The notes: generated by a model from the letters alone, not told the origin. Numbered from the stretch's first letter, positions 9,204 to 18,250 are shown. The stretch is 64,000 nucleotides of DNA from Firm-13 sp964617375 (GCA_964617375.1 CAZTXQ010000003.1:43866-107865), one strand, 5' to 3'. A program made the numbers and translations.

Positions 9204-10073
9204 GTGATCAGTATCATTGTTCCGATATTCGGAGTGGAGCCTTTTCTTGACGTATGCGTCCTCAGCCTTATTCATCAGACATATACGGATTTAGAGATCA
9301 TACTGGTTGACGACGGTTCTCCGGACTGCTGCGACAAGATCTGCGATCACTATGCGGCGCTCGATCCGCGAATCCGGGTGATTCACAAGAAGAGCAGCGG
9401 GCCGTCCGACGCGCGCAATGCGGGACTCAAGGTGGCCAGAGGCGAGTACATCGGCTTTGTTGACAGCGACGATTATGTTGCCGGAAACATGTTCTCGACA
9501 CTTCTTAACCTTCTCAACGAAACGGGTTCCGATATCGCTATATGCGGCCATGCCATGACGTCCAACAGAGGAAAGCCGTATCCGTATCTTCTGTCACACA
9601 AGACCCGCGTCATGGATTCGACGGAAGCAATACGAAGAATGCTCCAGGTCGGCCAATACGAATCGTTTGTATGGAACAAGCTCTACAAGAGAGAACTGTT
9701 CGATCAGATCCGCTTCCCCTCGGGGCATCTCTATGAAGATCTGTATACCATGTATAAGATCCTGGACAAAGCCGATAAAATTGTTTACACAAAAGAGGTC
9801 AAATATTACTACCGGCAAAGACTCGGCAGCATCATTCATACGAAGTACAGCGCGAAATATTTTGATTATGTACAGGCGAGCGTTGAGGTAAGGGATTTTG
9901 TGAAGACAAAGTATCCCGGGATCTACGGCACGGCCAATTTCGCCTATTACAGAGCCAGGGCTTTCACGTTTTTAAGAATATTGACGGCGCGGCCGCAGAT
10001 GCTTTTCAATCCGGAAGTCAGGCGGGAAGAGATCTACAAGTATATTCGCTATATCGTATCTGCGATTCGATAA
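9204..10073 (+). CDS. Family 2 glycosyltransferase
   Basis: A GT-A-fold glycosyltransferase of family GT2: the nucleotide-sugar site begins ISIIVPIFGVEPFLDVCVLS, followed by LEIILVDDGSPD (about 30-41) and the DxD-type metal motif FVDSDDYV (about 91-98). The C-terminal part has EDLYTMYKI and aromatic-rich helices as in wall polysaccharide GT2 enzymes. Donor and acceptor are unknown, and no other glycan genes adjoin it. The GTG at 9204 is chosen as start because of GGAGG 12 bases upstream. A TATAAT-like -10 at 9146-9151 suggests its own promoter. Confidence 0.9.
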   Translation: MISIIVPIFGVEPFLDVCVLSLIHQTYTDLEIILVDDGSPDCCDKICDHYAALDPRIRVIHKKSSGPSDARNAGLKVARGEYIGFVDSDDYVAGNMFSTLLNLLNETGSDIAICGHAMTSNRGKPYPYLLSHKTRVMDSTEAIRRMLQVGQYESFVWNKLYKRELFDQIRFPSGHLYEDLYTMYKILDKADKIVYTKEVKYYYRQRLGSIIHTKYSAKYFDYVQASVEVRDFVKTKYPGIYGTANFAYYRARAFTFLRILTARPQMLFNPEVRREEIYKYIRYIVSAIR

Positions 10074-10089
10074 ACAACTGTTTATCTGC

Positions 10090-10136
10090 AAAAAAGGCTC
10101 CCCCTTCACAGACTTTATTCTCTGTGAAGGGGGAGC
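10090..10136 (-). terminator. Strong terminator of the DUF3048 gene
   Basis: A 16-bp perfect stem (10097-10112 with 10121-10136) and an 8-base loop; on the minus strand it is followed by CCTTTTTTG. It probably also blocks read-through from the convergent glycosyltransferase gene. Confidence 0.92.
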
Positions 10137-10184
10137 TTGTCCGTTTGCCTTGAGGTGGACTTTTTAAATCAGATTCCCGAAAAA

Positions 10185-11369
10185 TCAGGACCAGGTGGTC
10201 TTGTCGGTTACTGTCTTTCTTACGACATTGATGTAACTCTTGCCGGCGTTGACCTGGATGGTTTTACCGCTCATATCGGTTACCAGAATCGGATCGTTCG
10301 GACCGGCCTTTGTCCATTTGATATCGATAAGCTTGCCCTCGGAACAATAATAGCCAATGCCGCCTTCGGTAAGATATGCATCAATTGTCGTGTCGCCGTG
10401 AGGCTGTATGTTGGCAAAAAGCGTAAAGACATTCTTTACGGCAATCTGCTGGCCGGTGGTCTCATCGATCTGCGGATCACCGTATTCGCTCTTCAGATAC
10501 ATCTTTGTAGCGCTGTCGTAGGTGAACGTAGAGTCGTCATTGTTGGTGGAGAAGTAGACGACCAGCTTCGTACAGCTCTTGCCGGCGGCAAGAGAGGGCG
10601 AGGATTTTGATGTGAACGCGAAGAGCGACGGAGTTTCGCCTTCAAGTGTGATTCCGAGATCCGTAATGCCGCGAAGCACATTGGCTCCGTTGGTTACGGC
10701 TGTGTGTTCGAGATCACGGCTCTTAAGCCATACGGAATCACGCCAGAAATAGATGCCCTTCGAAAGCGTGATTACGCCGTCCACAGACTGGTCGGCGCCT
10801 TTGCTGTAAATGTTGCCGTCTATATCATCCAAATGATTCGACGTAAGGAATTCGGGTACACGTCCGTTCTCACCGTAATGTATGAAAATGGAATTGGTGC
10901 CGCCCGACAAATCGCAGGCAATGATACGTGCGCTTCGCAAGGAACCCATTTCCGGCATTTTCGCGACATCCGCGAAAAGTGCCAGCATTCTCGTCTGGCC
11001 GCCTTCTGTCTCGAATTCGTAAATAACATCCGCAGATCCGATGCCGCGGGACGGCAGCGCTTCGGGATGGTTATTAATCGAAACGGAAACGGATCTCTTG
11101 CCGATATTGGCCGGGTCCATATCCTGTATGCCCGTTAACGGATTAATGGCATTCGGATTGGACGGATCAGCCGTCTCTGCTGTGATTCCCGCCGTCGTTT
11201 CGGCAGCGGTTGTTGCGGCCGCCGTAGCGGAAGTGGCGGCGGTTGTAGCTGCGGCCGTCTCGGCCGCGGCCTTTTTGGAACAGGATGATAAGCCAACGAC
11301 ACTCGCGGACATCGCGGCAACAATACCAAATGTCAGGATTCTCTGGATCATTATTCTTTTGTTAATCAT
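10185..11369 (-). CDS. DUF3048 (YerB-like) surface lipoprotein
   Basis: The protein starts with a lipoprotein signal peptide ending in the lipobox LSSC near residues 27-30. A low-complexity Ala/Thr/Glu linker runs to about residue 65. The two-part DUF3048 domain follows (NPLTGIQDMDPANIGKRSVSVSINN, later RSARI, GENGRVPEFL and, near the C-terminus, YINVVRKT). DUF3048 proteins such as B. subtilis YerB are secreted lipoproteins of unknown biochemical role. It is divergent from the LCP gene at 11521. TAGGAGAGA precedes the ATG. Confidence 0.85.
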   Translation of the reverse strand: MINKRIMIQRILTFGIVAAMSASVVGLSSCSKKAAAETAAATTAATSATAAATTAAETTAGITAETADPSNPNAINPLTGIQDMDPANIGKRSVSVSINNHPEALPSRGIGSADVIYEFETEGGQTRMLALFADVAKMPEMGSLRSARIIACDLSGGTNSIFIHYGENGRVPEFLTSNHLDDIDGNIYSKGADQSVDGVITLSKGIYFWRDSVWLKSRDLEHTAVTNGANVLRGITDLGITLEGETPSLFAFTSKSSPSLAAGKSCTKLVVYFSTNNDDSTFTYDSATKMYLKSEYGDPQIDETTGQQIAVKNVFTLFANIQPHGDTTIDAYLTEGGIGYYCSEGKLIDIKWTKAGPNDPILVTDMSGKTIQVNAGKSYINVVRKTVTDKTTWS

Positions 11370-11520
11370 AGCTCTCTCCTATTTGACAAGAATGATGTAT
11401 TTATTCTAGCACAATTTAGTAACCATACGATTTATTTGCGGCAAAATGTGATTTTATTGAAATAAGGGGGAAAAAGAGCTATCATTATCCGTATCTGTGC
11501 TTTGAAAGCGAGGAAATCAA

Positions 11521-12717
11521 ATGAAAATGAATGATGGCCAGCAAGCTCCGGTTCGAACACCGCAGCTTTCAGGCGTCTCAAACAGAGCGGATTATTCATC
11601 CGGCTCATACGGGAACCATTCCGGTCAGAATGATCAAAATGCATCCCACAAGTCGGAATCCACGAAGCAAAAGGTATTTAGAATTCTTTTGTGGGTGCTC
11701 ATCGTAACGCTTGGTTTGAGCTTAGGCGGCGGAATTTATGTATTTCAAATGTTTGGACGGATCGGTTATTCTGCGGTAGCTGTCGTAGATCCGGACGATT
11801 ACGAACTGATCGATCCGGGATCATTGGATAGTATAAACGCGGAAAGCGGAGACACAACATCCTCATGGGCGGAAGGCGGTCATACGAAGGTTTTCTATGA
11901 TCCCGATTTCCCGATCAAGAAAGTTGACCAGAAGGATAAGAATGTCGAGAACATTCTTGTTTTCGGCGTCGATTCCAGAGGAACGGACGATGTCCAGTGC
12001 CGTGCCGATGCCGTTATGATCGTCTCGATCGACAACAATACCAAGACTCTGAAGCTGATTTCCCTGATGCGCGACTGCGGCGTCGAGATCGAGGGCCGTT
12101 CGAGCGCCGACAAGCTCACACATTCTTACGCATACGGCGGTGTAGGTCTTTTGATCAACACAATCAACGACAACTTTGATCTGGATGTTCAGCGTTTTGT
12201 CATGCTGGATTTCAGCAGTTCTTCAGCTCTTATCGATCTTGTCGGCGGCATTAATGTCGATGTTAAGCCGGAAGAAGTAAAGTACGCCAACCAGAGTATC
12301 AACGAAGAGAACACGCTGATGGAGACGAATGTACCATATCTTACGAGTGCCGGTGTTCAGAATCTTAACGGTATTCAGGCAATCGCCTGGTCGAGAATCC
12401 GCCATGCAGACTCGGATTTTGTCCGGACCAGCCGCCAGCGTGTCATTGCATCGGCATTGATCAAGAAACTTGCGGGGCTTAATATCGCACAGCAGCTCGC
12501 TTTTGTCGACGATTCGGTGGGCATGTTCGAGACCAATATGAGCAAGGCAGATCTGATCCGGGTGGGTACGTCGGCCATAGGACTCGTAAAGAACATGGTC
12601 GAATACAGAATTCCGGACGACGGACTCTTTACCATACAGGACAATCCGTGGATGATGATCATCAACTGGGACGAGCAGCTGCCGCGACTTCGCGAATACA
12701 TATGGGGGGTGCAGTAA
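11521..12717 (+). CDS. LytR-CpsA-Psr (LCP) family cell-wall ligase
   Basis: LCP proteins transfer undecaprenyl-linked glycopolymers such as teichoic acids or capsule to peptidoglycan outside the membrane. Residues 1-50 are a polar cytoplasmic tail, 51-75 a membrane helix, and about 135-310 the LCP domain with FGVDSR, the arginine-containing LISLMRDC, the KLTHSYAYGG segment and LVGGINVDV. Conserved arginines in the RIRHADSD region bind pyrophosphate. 398 residues is typical. Its stop codon abuts the ATG of the next gene with no gap, implying coupled expression. Confidence 0.92.
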   Translation: MKMNDGQQAPVRTPQLSGVSNRADYSSGSYGNHSGQNDQNASHKSESTKQKVFRILLWVLIVTLGLSLGGGIYVFQMFGRIGYSAVAVVDPDDYELIDPGSLDSINAESGDTTSSWAEGGHTKVFYDPDFPIKKVDQKDKNVENILVFGVDSRGTDDVQCRADAVMIVSIDNNTKTLKLISLMRDCGVEIEGRSSADKLTHSYAYGGVGLLINTINDNFDLDVQRFVMLDFSSSSALIDLVGGINVDVKPEEVKYANQSINEENTLMETNVPYLTSAGVQNLNGIQAIAWSRIRHADSDFVRTSRQRVIASALIKKLAGLNIAQQLAFVDDSVGMFETNMSKADLIRVGTSAIGLVKNMVEYRIPDDGLFTIQDNPWMMIINWDEQLPRLREYIWGVQ

Positions 12718-14280
12718 ATGAGCAAGACAATTGCATCCGCTTTTTGTGAAACCAATCAGGCCAGAGGACTTCCGCAGGAGAACATTTTCCAGCAGAATTT
12801 TTACCGGCTTCCGGCCGATTTCAGCAGCGCGTTTATTAGAAGCACAACTTCGGAAGATCCGGTTCAGATCTATGCGGTGGCATCGGCGCAGGGAGACGAC
12901 AACCGCGCCGCCATGGCGCTTCAGGAGGTCATGAAGATTGTATCCGATACCTCCCGTGATTTTGCGGGCCGTCCGGAGTTCCGCTTTGACGCGTACGTAA
13001 ATCAGCTGATTACAAATACCAACAGTGCCGTCTGCAATTATTCTCTGCGAAGCCCCGGTGCACCGATTAAGGTGTCGCTTACCGCAGTCGTTCTCGAGAA
13101 GGATACGGTTCGGATCGTAAGCGTCGGGAATACAAAGGCTGTACTGATGCGTAAGGGACAGGTAATCCCGCTGACAGAGAACCAGACGGCTGCCAACCGC
13201 TATGTGCAGATGGGGGCCATTGCACCGGAAGCCGAAAGACTTCATCCCGAAAGCGATGTTCTTACACAGTATATCGGGCGTTTTCAGGAGGACGGTCCCG
13301 TTTCGCCGGATACAAGCAAGTATTTGCGGCTTATTGACGGCGACGAGATTTGCCTTCTCGGAACAGGTATCGATAAGGGCCTTACTATAACCGAGCGCGA
13401 CTACATTCTGACCGGTCCGATGACACCTGCTCAGAAAGCGGCGGATCTCATTGCACATACACGCCAGAATCAGGTCCGCGGAGGACTTACGGTTCTTCAT
13501 ATCAGGATAGAGAGTGCGTTGGGACAGCAAAGTTATGTGCCGGTATCCGCTTATGCGGCTCCTGCAGCCGAGACGGTGACGGAAATGCAGGCGGATCCGA
13601 ACGTAAGGACCACAGGCAATTTCTATACAAGACACAAGAGAATCATCCTGCCAATCGCGGTTTTCCTCGGATGTGTTCTTGCCGGATATCTTATGGTTTT
13701 CGGACTCTTCAATGTCGGAAACCTGATGAAGGCGAGCTCGAGTCCCGCAACGGATTCCAACGGTTCTGCGGTGGTTCTTTCCAAAGTCATGTATATCAAC
13801 ACGGATCAGGTGGCGCTCTACAGTGAAGCGACCATGCAGACGGCTCCTTCGGTATATCTGAACCGCGGAAATGTGGTTACGCTTCTTGAAAGCGGCGAGG
13901 CTCTTTCCAAGGTCACAACCGTTGACGGAGTAACCGGTTATGTTCTGACTTCGATGCTCTCGGAATCCGATCCGACGATCGGTGAGTCCGTAGCGGAGAC
14001 AGGCGATCCTACTCCGATTCCGAGCCAGCAGCAGGAGACTGCCGCCACGACCGCAGGATCAACAGAATCGACGACCGCCGCATCTTCGGAAACATCGGCA
14101 CCGACCGAAACATCTGTTACGGAATCAACAACATCGGAGACGACTTCCGGGACATCTGAAACAACGGCCGCCGCGACGACGACGACGGAAACCACAACCG
14201 CCGCGACGACATCCGAGACATCGGAAACGACGCAGTCCACGGAGTCCTCTGCAACCGAGACTACCGCAGCTGCGCAATAA
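12718..14280 (+). CDS. Degenerate PP2C-fold membrane protein with SH3-like domain and Thr-rich tail
   Basis: Residues about 20-265 follow the PP2C phosphatase fold: VSVGNTKAVLMRKGQVIPLTEN corresponds to VGDSRAYLLRDG..LT, and LHPESDVLTQYIG to HPQRNVLTRALG. The metal-binding positions are lost: VADGMGG reads VASAQGDD, SDG reads GTG in LLGTGIDKG, and the final DN reads GG in VRGGLTVLHI. A membrane helix at about 308-331 leads to an SH3-like domain (about 355-415) and a roughly 95-residue Thr/Ser/Glu-rich tail, presumably outside. It probably senses or scaffolds rather than dephosphorylates. It directly follows the LCP gene. Confidence 0.75.
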   Translation: MSKTIASAFCETNQARGLPQENIFQQNFYRLPADFSSAFIRSTTSEDPVQIYAVASAQGDDNRAAMALQEVMKIVSDTSRDFAGRPEFRFDAYVNQLITNTNSAVCNYSLRSPGAPIKVSLTAVVLEKDTVRIVSVGNTKAVLMRKGQVIPLTENQTAANRYVQMGAIAPEAERLHPESDVLTQYIGRFQEDGPVSPDTSKYLRLIDGDEICLLGTGIDKGLTITERDYILTGPMTPAQKAADLIAHTRQNQVRGGLTVLHIRIESALGQQSYVPVSAYAAPAAETVTEMQADPNVRTTGNFYTRHKRIILPIAVFLGCVLAGYLMVFGLFNVGNLMKASSSPATDSNGSAVVLSKVMYINTDQVALYSEATMQTAPSVYLNRGNVVTLLESGEALSKVTTVDGVTGYVLTSMLSESDPTIGESVAETGDPTPIPSQQQETAATTAGSTESTTAASSETSAPTETSVTESTTSETTSGTSETTAAATTTTETTTAATTSETSETTQSTESSATETTAAAQ

Positions 14281-14302
14281 ATTCAGAATCCAAGCCACTG
14301 GG

Positions 14303-14339
14303 AAAAGGAGATAAAGCATTTGAGCTTTGTCTCCTTTTT
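14303..14339 (+). terminator. Terminator of the LCP/PP2C-like operon
   Basis: AAAGGAGATAAAGC pairs with GCTTTGTCTCCTTT across a short loop, with T residues after it. It starts 23 bases after the stop codon. Confidence 0.8.
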
Positions 14340-14386
14340 GTGTGTAATCCATGGTTAGTACCGGAATGATCTGACGAATGGACAAA

Positions 14387-14425
14387 AAATCCGCTCCGGT
14401 AAGGATCACCGAAGCGGATTATTTT
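14387..14425 (-). terminator. Terminator of lysC, probably bidirectional
   Basis: A 13-base arm at 14388-14400 pairs with 14408-14420, with one mismatch. The minus-strand product ends in TTTTTTG and the plus-strand side in ATTTTTG. Confidence 0.8.
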
Positions 14426-14445
14426 TGCTGAGGCATGATCCGGGA

Positions 14446-15795
14446 TTATTTTACGAAGAACTCTTTATAGAGTTCGCGTACGGCATAATTGCAATATTCG
14501 TCCTTGACTCCGAACATAACCGATATCTCCGATGCGCCCTGGTTGATGATCTCTAAGTTGATGCCGGCTTTGCTGAGTGCGGACGCGGCACGCGCCGTAG
14601 TACCGACCGTGTTTGCCATCGCTTCTCCGACGATCATGACGATGGAGAGATTCCGCTTTACTTCGATTGTATCCACCTGAAGCTCGACGCTGATCCGCTC
14701 GATAATTCTGCGCTCTTTTTCGGGAAGGAATTCCTCGGAACGGATAATGATGGAGATGGAGTCAATGCCGGACGGCATATGCTCGATCGAAACACCTTCG
14801 TCCGAGATAATCCCAAGGACTCTCATGACAAACCCGACTTCCTTGTTCATCAGATACTTGCTCATATTGAGCGTACAGAAACCCTTCTGTCCGGCGATAC
14901 CGGTAACAAGAGCATCGTAGTTCTTTCTTTTACGCACGATCAAGGTGCCTTCGGCCGTCGGATTGTTTGTGTTGCGGATATGTACCGGAATGCCTTTTTG
15001 ATAGGCAGGGTAGAGGGCTTCCTCATGGAGGACCGAGAAACCTGCATATGCGAGCTCGCGCATCTCATCGTAGGTGATTTCGCGGATCGGGAACGGATTC
15101 TTGACCAGGGCCGGATTCACAGCATAAACCGAATCGACATCCGTCCAGTTCTCGTAAACGGAAGCATTTAATGCCGCCGACAGGATGGAACCGGTGATAT
15201 CGGATCCGCCGCGCGAAAAGGTCACAACATCGCCTTCGGCCGAATAGCCGAAGAAACCCGGGAAAACACAGAGACCGTCGAGATTGGAAAGGGCCTCGAG
15301 ATTCCGGTAGGATTCAGGAAGAACATGTGCACGGCCGAACTCCGAAGAAAGAAGTAGCCCTGCGACCTTGGGGTTGCAGTAATGTGCCTTATGACCGATG
15401 GAAGTAAGATACGCTGCTACAAGGCGCGCGCAGTTGTCTTCTCCGGCTGCTTTCAGGGCGTCCATGAATTTTTCGGGAACGGAACGGTCGGAGTCTTTAA
15501 GATCCGTGAGATTCTGTATTATGGACGGCATGACGCTCTCAACGGAAAGCTCCTGTGCGATTTCTTCATAACGTGAGACGACAAGGGAAAGCTCGTTGGC
15601 ACCGTGACGGCCGGAGAGTCTGGCATTGGCCAGGGAGATTAAGAGATCGGTGACTTTCGTGTCGGTCTTGAATCTTTTGCCGGGGGCGGATACGACAAGA
15701 ACCTTTCGGTCGGGATCGCTGAGCAGAATGTCACAAACCTTTCGGATCTGGGATGCGTCGGCAAGAGACGATCCTCCAAATTTAGATACCTTCAT
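14446..15795 (-). CDS. lysC: Aspartate kinase
   Basis: Aspartate kinase phosphorylates L-aspartate, the first step to lysine, threonine and methionine. The N-terminus MKVSKFGGSSLADA is the family signature, FSRGGSDITGSI (about 192-203) is the aspartate/ATP site, and two ACT domains occupy about 305-449, which usually bind the end-product amino acid. With 449 residues it resembles the single-function clostridial form. The gene stands alone on the minus strand with a promoter at 15865-15894. Its leader of roughly 70 bases is too short for a lysine riboswitch. Confidence 0.95.
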   Translation of the reverse strand: MKVSKFGGSSLADASQIRKVCDILLSDPDRKVLVVSAPGKRFKTDTKVTDLLISLANARLSGRHGANELSLVVSRYEEIAQELSVESVMPSIIQNLTDLKDSDRSVPEKFMDALKAAGEDNCARLVAAYLTSIGHKAHYCNPKVAGLLLSSEFGRAHVLPESYRNLEALSNLDGLCVFPGFFGYSAEGDVVTFSRGGSDITGSILSAALNASVYENWTDVDSVYAVNPALVKNPFPIREITYDEMRELAYAGFSVLHEEALYPAYQKGIPVHIRNTNNPTAEGTLIVRKRKNYDALVTGIAGQKGFCTLNMSKYLMNKEVGFVMRVLGIISDEGVSIEHMPSGIDSISIIIRSEEFLPEKERRIIERISVELQVDTIEVKRNLSIVMIVGEAMANTVGTTARAASALSKAGINLEIINQGASEISVMFGVKDEYCNYAVRELYKEFFVK

Positions 15796-15864
15796 ACGCC
15801 TTAAAACCGGGGGAATCCCCGTCCCTCCTCATGTAATTTGAATGGATTTACCTTTATCCCGTCA

Positions 15865-15894
15865 ATTATAGTCTGTACATCTCCATTTATTCAA
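15865..15894 (-). promoter_or_regulatory. Sigma-A-type promoter of lysC
   Basis: Reading the minus strand, TTGAAT (15894-15889) and TATAAT (15870-15865) are separated by 18 bases, about 70 bases upstream of the lysC start. Confidence 0.65.
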
Positions 15895-15997
15895 GTAAAA
15901 TGATTTGAATTGGTATCTCATAAAGGTCTTATTTGATAAAATGAAGATAAATAGAGGATACGGGCCAAAGACCCTATCTCAAAGGAGCTCCCCCGAA

Positions 15998-16492
15998 GTG
16001 TTTGAAAAGTACTTTAAGCCGGACCGGGTTTATCCGAAGATGAGCGATGTTCCTTTTCGCGAACTGCGTGAGAAGGGATTGTCCGTTGCGCTTCTCGATC
16101 TGGACAATACCCTGGCCGAAGATCATGTGCATGTGCCTACCGATTATACAAGGAAAATACTCCGCGAACTTGAGGAAGCCGGGTTCACCTGCTGCATCGT
16201 TTCGAATGCCAAATCGACTCGCTCGTCCGATTTCGCCGCAATGATTCCGGTCGCCTGCATTTCCTATGCCAACAAACCGTCGCCGTCAGGAATTTATCGC
16301 GCGCTCGAGCTTTTACATGCGAAAAAAGAGGAAGCGGTTCTGTTCGGTGATCAGGTCTTTACGGATATTGCCGCAGCGAAACGTGCCGGAATCTATTCGG
16401 TTCTCGTCGAACCGTTCGTAAAGAAGGAAGTCTTTTATGTGCGTCTGAAAAGACCTCTGGAGAAAATCGTACGGCGCCTGGCACATTTTTAG
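15998..16492 (+). CDS. yqeG: YqeG-family HAD phosphatase (HAD IIIA)
   Basis: A 164-residue HAD-superfamily phosphatase. Motif I is LLDLDNTLAEDH near residues 31-42, motif II is the Ser in CIVSNAK near 69-75, and motif III includes LFGDQVFTDIAAAKRAG near 117-133. YqeG-type proteins are related to the mitochondrial phosphatidylglycerophosphatase Gep4 and are proposed to act on phosphatidylglycerophosphate; that role is inferred from the family. The frame is open from 15905, but GTG 15998 behind AAAGGAG gives the usual length and start. Confidence 0.88.
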   Translation: MFEKYFKPDRVYPKMSDVPFRELREKGLSVALLDLDNTLAEDHVHVPTDYTRKILRELEEAGFTCCIVSNAKSTRSSDFAAMIPVACISYANKPSPSGIYRALELLHAKKEEAVLFGDQVFTDIAAAKRAGIYSVLVEPFVKKEVFYVRLKRPLEKIVRRLAHF

Positions 16493-16554
16493 AACCGTAA
16501 AGTCCATACAAGAGAAAAGCATGCCGTTCCCGTACATTTTCTTTACTCGGACAC

Positions 16555-16583
16555 TTGCGGTTCTTGAAAGTGTCAAGTAAAAT
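16555..16583 (+). promoter_or_regulatory. Promoter of efp
   Basis: TTGCGG at 16555-16560 and TAAAAT at 16578-16583 are separated by 17 bases. A small inverted repeat (CTTGA / TCAAG) lies between the two elements. Confidence 0.6.
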
Positions 16584-16657
16584 ATTAGAGCATGAATTTT
16601 ACTGCCTGCCGACGGAGATGCCGCGGCACATGATTTACGATATTGGAGGAGACTTTT

Positions 16658-17215
16658 ATGATTAGTGCCGGTGATTTTAGGAATGGTCTGTGCTTCGAGA
16701 TGGACAGTCAGGTTTTTCAGGTTGTTGAGTTTCAGCATGTTAAGCCTGGCAAGGGAGCTGCGTTTGTTCGTACCAAGTATAAGAATGTCAAAACGGGCAG
16801 CGTTGTTGAGAGAAGCTTTAACCCCAACGAGAAGTTCGAGTCCGCTCAGCTTGAAAGAAACGATATGCAGTATATCTATGCTGACGGTGATCTCTATTAT
16901 TTCATGGATCAGAGCACATATGAGCAGCGTCCGATTGCTGCGGCCGATATCGGCGATTCCATTAAGTTCTTGAAGGAAGAGATGATCTGCAAGGTTCTTT
17001 CGTATAAGGGTCAGGTATTCGGCGTAGAGCTTCCGATCATCGTCGAGCTTAGAATTACAGAATGTGAGCCCGGCGTCAGAGGCGATACGACCAACAATGC
17101 GAGCAAGCTCGCGACCCTTGAGACCGGTGCAACCGTAAAGGTTCCGCTGTTTGTCAATCAGGATGAAGTCGTACGCGTTGATACACGTACCGGCGAGTAT
17201 ATTGAGCGCGCATGA
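16658..17215 (+). CDS. efp: Elongation factor P
   Basis: EF-P relieves ribosome stalling at proline runs. The protein reads MISAGDFRNGLCFEMDSQVF at its N-terminus, as in typical EF-P, and has three beta-barrel domains in 185 residues ending in TGEYIERA. The modification-loop residue follows PGKGAAFVR, where the tip is Gly-Ala rather than the Lys or Arg seen in EF-P types modified by EpmA or EarP, so modification cannot be predicted. ATG 16658 is chosen over an earlier in-frame TTG because TTGGAGGAG precedes it. Confidence 0.96.
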   Translation: MISAGDFRNGLCFEMDSQVFQVVEFQHVKPGKGAAFVRTKYKNVKTGSVVERSFNPNEKFESAQLERNDMQYIYADGDLYYFMDQSTYEQRPIAAADIGDSIKFLKEEMICKVLSYKGQVFGVELPIIVELRITECEPGVRGDTTNNASKLATLETGATVKVPLFVNQDEVVRVDTRTGEYIERA

Positions 17216-17255
17216 TCCGGTTCTTTCCAATAAGAATCGAATGATCGACCATTGC

Positions 17256-17287
17256 CAGCCCATCGGTTTCGAACGGTGGGCTGTTCT
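17256..17287 (+). terminator. Possible terminator after efp
   Basis: A 10-bp stem with one G-T pair (CAGCCCATCG / CGGTGGGCTG) is followed by only a weak T stretch (TTCTGCC), so it may attenuate rather than end transcription. Confidence 0.5.
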
Positions 17288-17316
17288 GCCATTCAAGTTA
17301 CGGGAGTATAGGCTAT

Positions 17317-17697
17317 ATGAGTGAGAATCCGGTACCGGAGACGATCAAAGGCGAGAGATCCATGTCACAGGGATTTGTTGCTCAGTATGCGGCCGAAGCG
17401 GCTCTCGAATCGGATGGTGTCGCGTCCCTCAAACCGTCTTCCGGAGTAGCTTTAAAAGAATCAATGGGCGTCGTCCATGAGGGAAAAGGCGTGCGTGTCG
17501 TCTTTCATGAGAACGACGACGGTTTTGTGTCGATAACGGTATTTCCGATCGTCTATTATGGTATGATTATTCCTGAAGTGGCATGGTCCATACAGGAACA
17601 TGTCAAGACGGATGTCGAGCGTTTCACGGGGCTTGTCGTGGAATCGGTCGACGTTCATGTATGTGGTGTAGTAACCAGGGAGGGTGCTTCGATATGA
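17317..17697 (+). CDS. Asp23/Gls24 family envelope-stress protein
   Basis: The Asp23 family signature runs through EGKGVRVVFHENDDGFVSITVFPIVYYG, PEVAWSIQEHVKTDVERFTGLVVESVDVHVCGV. These cytosolic proteins gather at the membrane through AmaP and respond to alkaline or wall stress in Gram-positives. 126 residues is normal. Its stop overlaps the start of the amaP-like gene by 4 bases (ATGA), so the two are coupled. Confidence 0.9.
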   Translation: MSENPVPETIKGERSMSQGFVAQYAAEAALESDGVASLKPSSGVALKESMGVVHEGKGVRVVFHENDDGFVSITVFPIVYYGMIIPEVAWSIQEHVKTDVERFTGLVVESVDVHVCGVVTREGASI

Positions 17698-18245
17698 ATA
17701 AACTGATGAATGCGTTCTTGGTTTTCTATTCGTTTATTCTGTCGATTCTAGCCGTCATTCTTCTTTACGGTTTCGTGGACGAGAAAGTTTTCTCCTCTCT
17801 GATTCTTTTGTTTGAAGATGTAATCAAGGACAGTGTTTTCCGCTATGTGTTCCTGATCTTTTTGATCTGCATTATCGGAACGTCGATCTGGACGGTATCT
17901 TTTACGATATTGTCGGGACGCCTGAGCAAGACCAGAATCCGTCAGACCGATATCGGAAATATTGATATCGGTGTGGACGCCATTGAGAGCATCGCTTTAA
18001 ATTCGGCCAAAAGCGCGCAGGTCGGAATCAAATCCGCGAAGGCGCACGTATCCTCCGGCAAGGATGACGCCATACGTATATACCTGAATGCGGTACTCTA
18101 TTCGAATGTTGAGGTTCCCGCCATGATGGCCAAAGTGCAGGAACGCATCAAGAAGGATATTGAACGGTATACGGGAATCTCGGTTGAGTTTGTATCCGTT
18201 AAAGTCAGCCGCGTTGAGCCGATTGTTGCAAAGGTTGAAAGATAA
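17694..18245 (+). CDS. amaP: AmaP-like Asp23 membrane anchor
   Basis: Two membrane helices (about residues 5-27 and 51-76) are followed by a cytosolic domain of Asp23-like character (VDAIESIALNSAKSAQVG..IYLNAVLYSNVEVPAMMAKVQERIKKDIERYTGISV). This matches AmaP, which tethers Asp23 to the membrane in staphylococci. The frame is open from 17583, but ATG 17694, behind GGGAGGG and overlapping the asp23 stop, gives the family's 183 residues. The next gene starts 5 bases on. Confidence 0.85.
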   Translation: MNKLMNAFLVFYSFILSILAVILLYGFVDEKVFSSLILLFEDVIKDSVFRYVFLIFLICIIGTSIWTVSFTILSGRLSKTRIRQTDIGNIDIGVDAIESIALNSAKSAQVGIKSAKAHVSSGKDDAIRIYLNAVLYSNVEVPAMMAKVQERIKKDIERYTGISVEFVSVKVSRVEPIVAKVER

Positions 18246-18250
18246 ACCAG

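Noticed and set aside
12223..13635. 470-codon open frame on the minus strand
   Set aside because: It lies opposite two well-supported genes (LCP and PP2C-like) and its translation is Arg/His/Cys-rich, typical of an antisense shadow.
15796..15870. Lysine riboswitch before lysC
   Set aside because: Only about 70 bases lie between the promoter and the start codon, too short for the L box, and no conserved core is seen.
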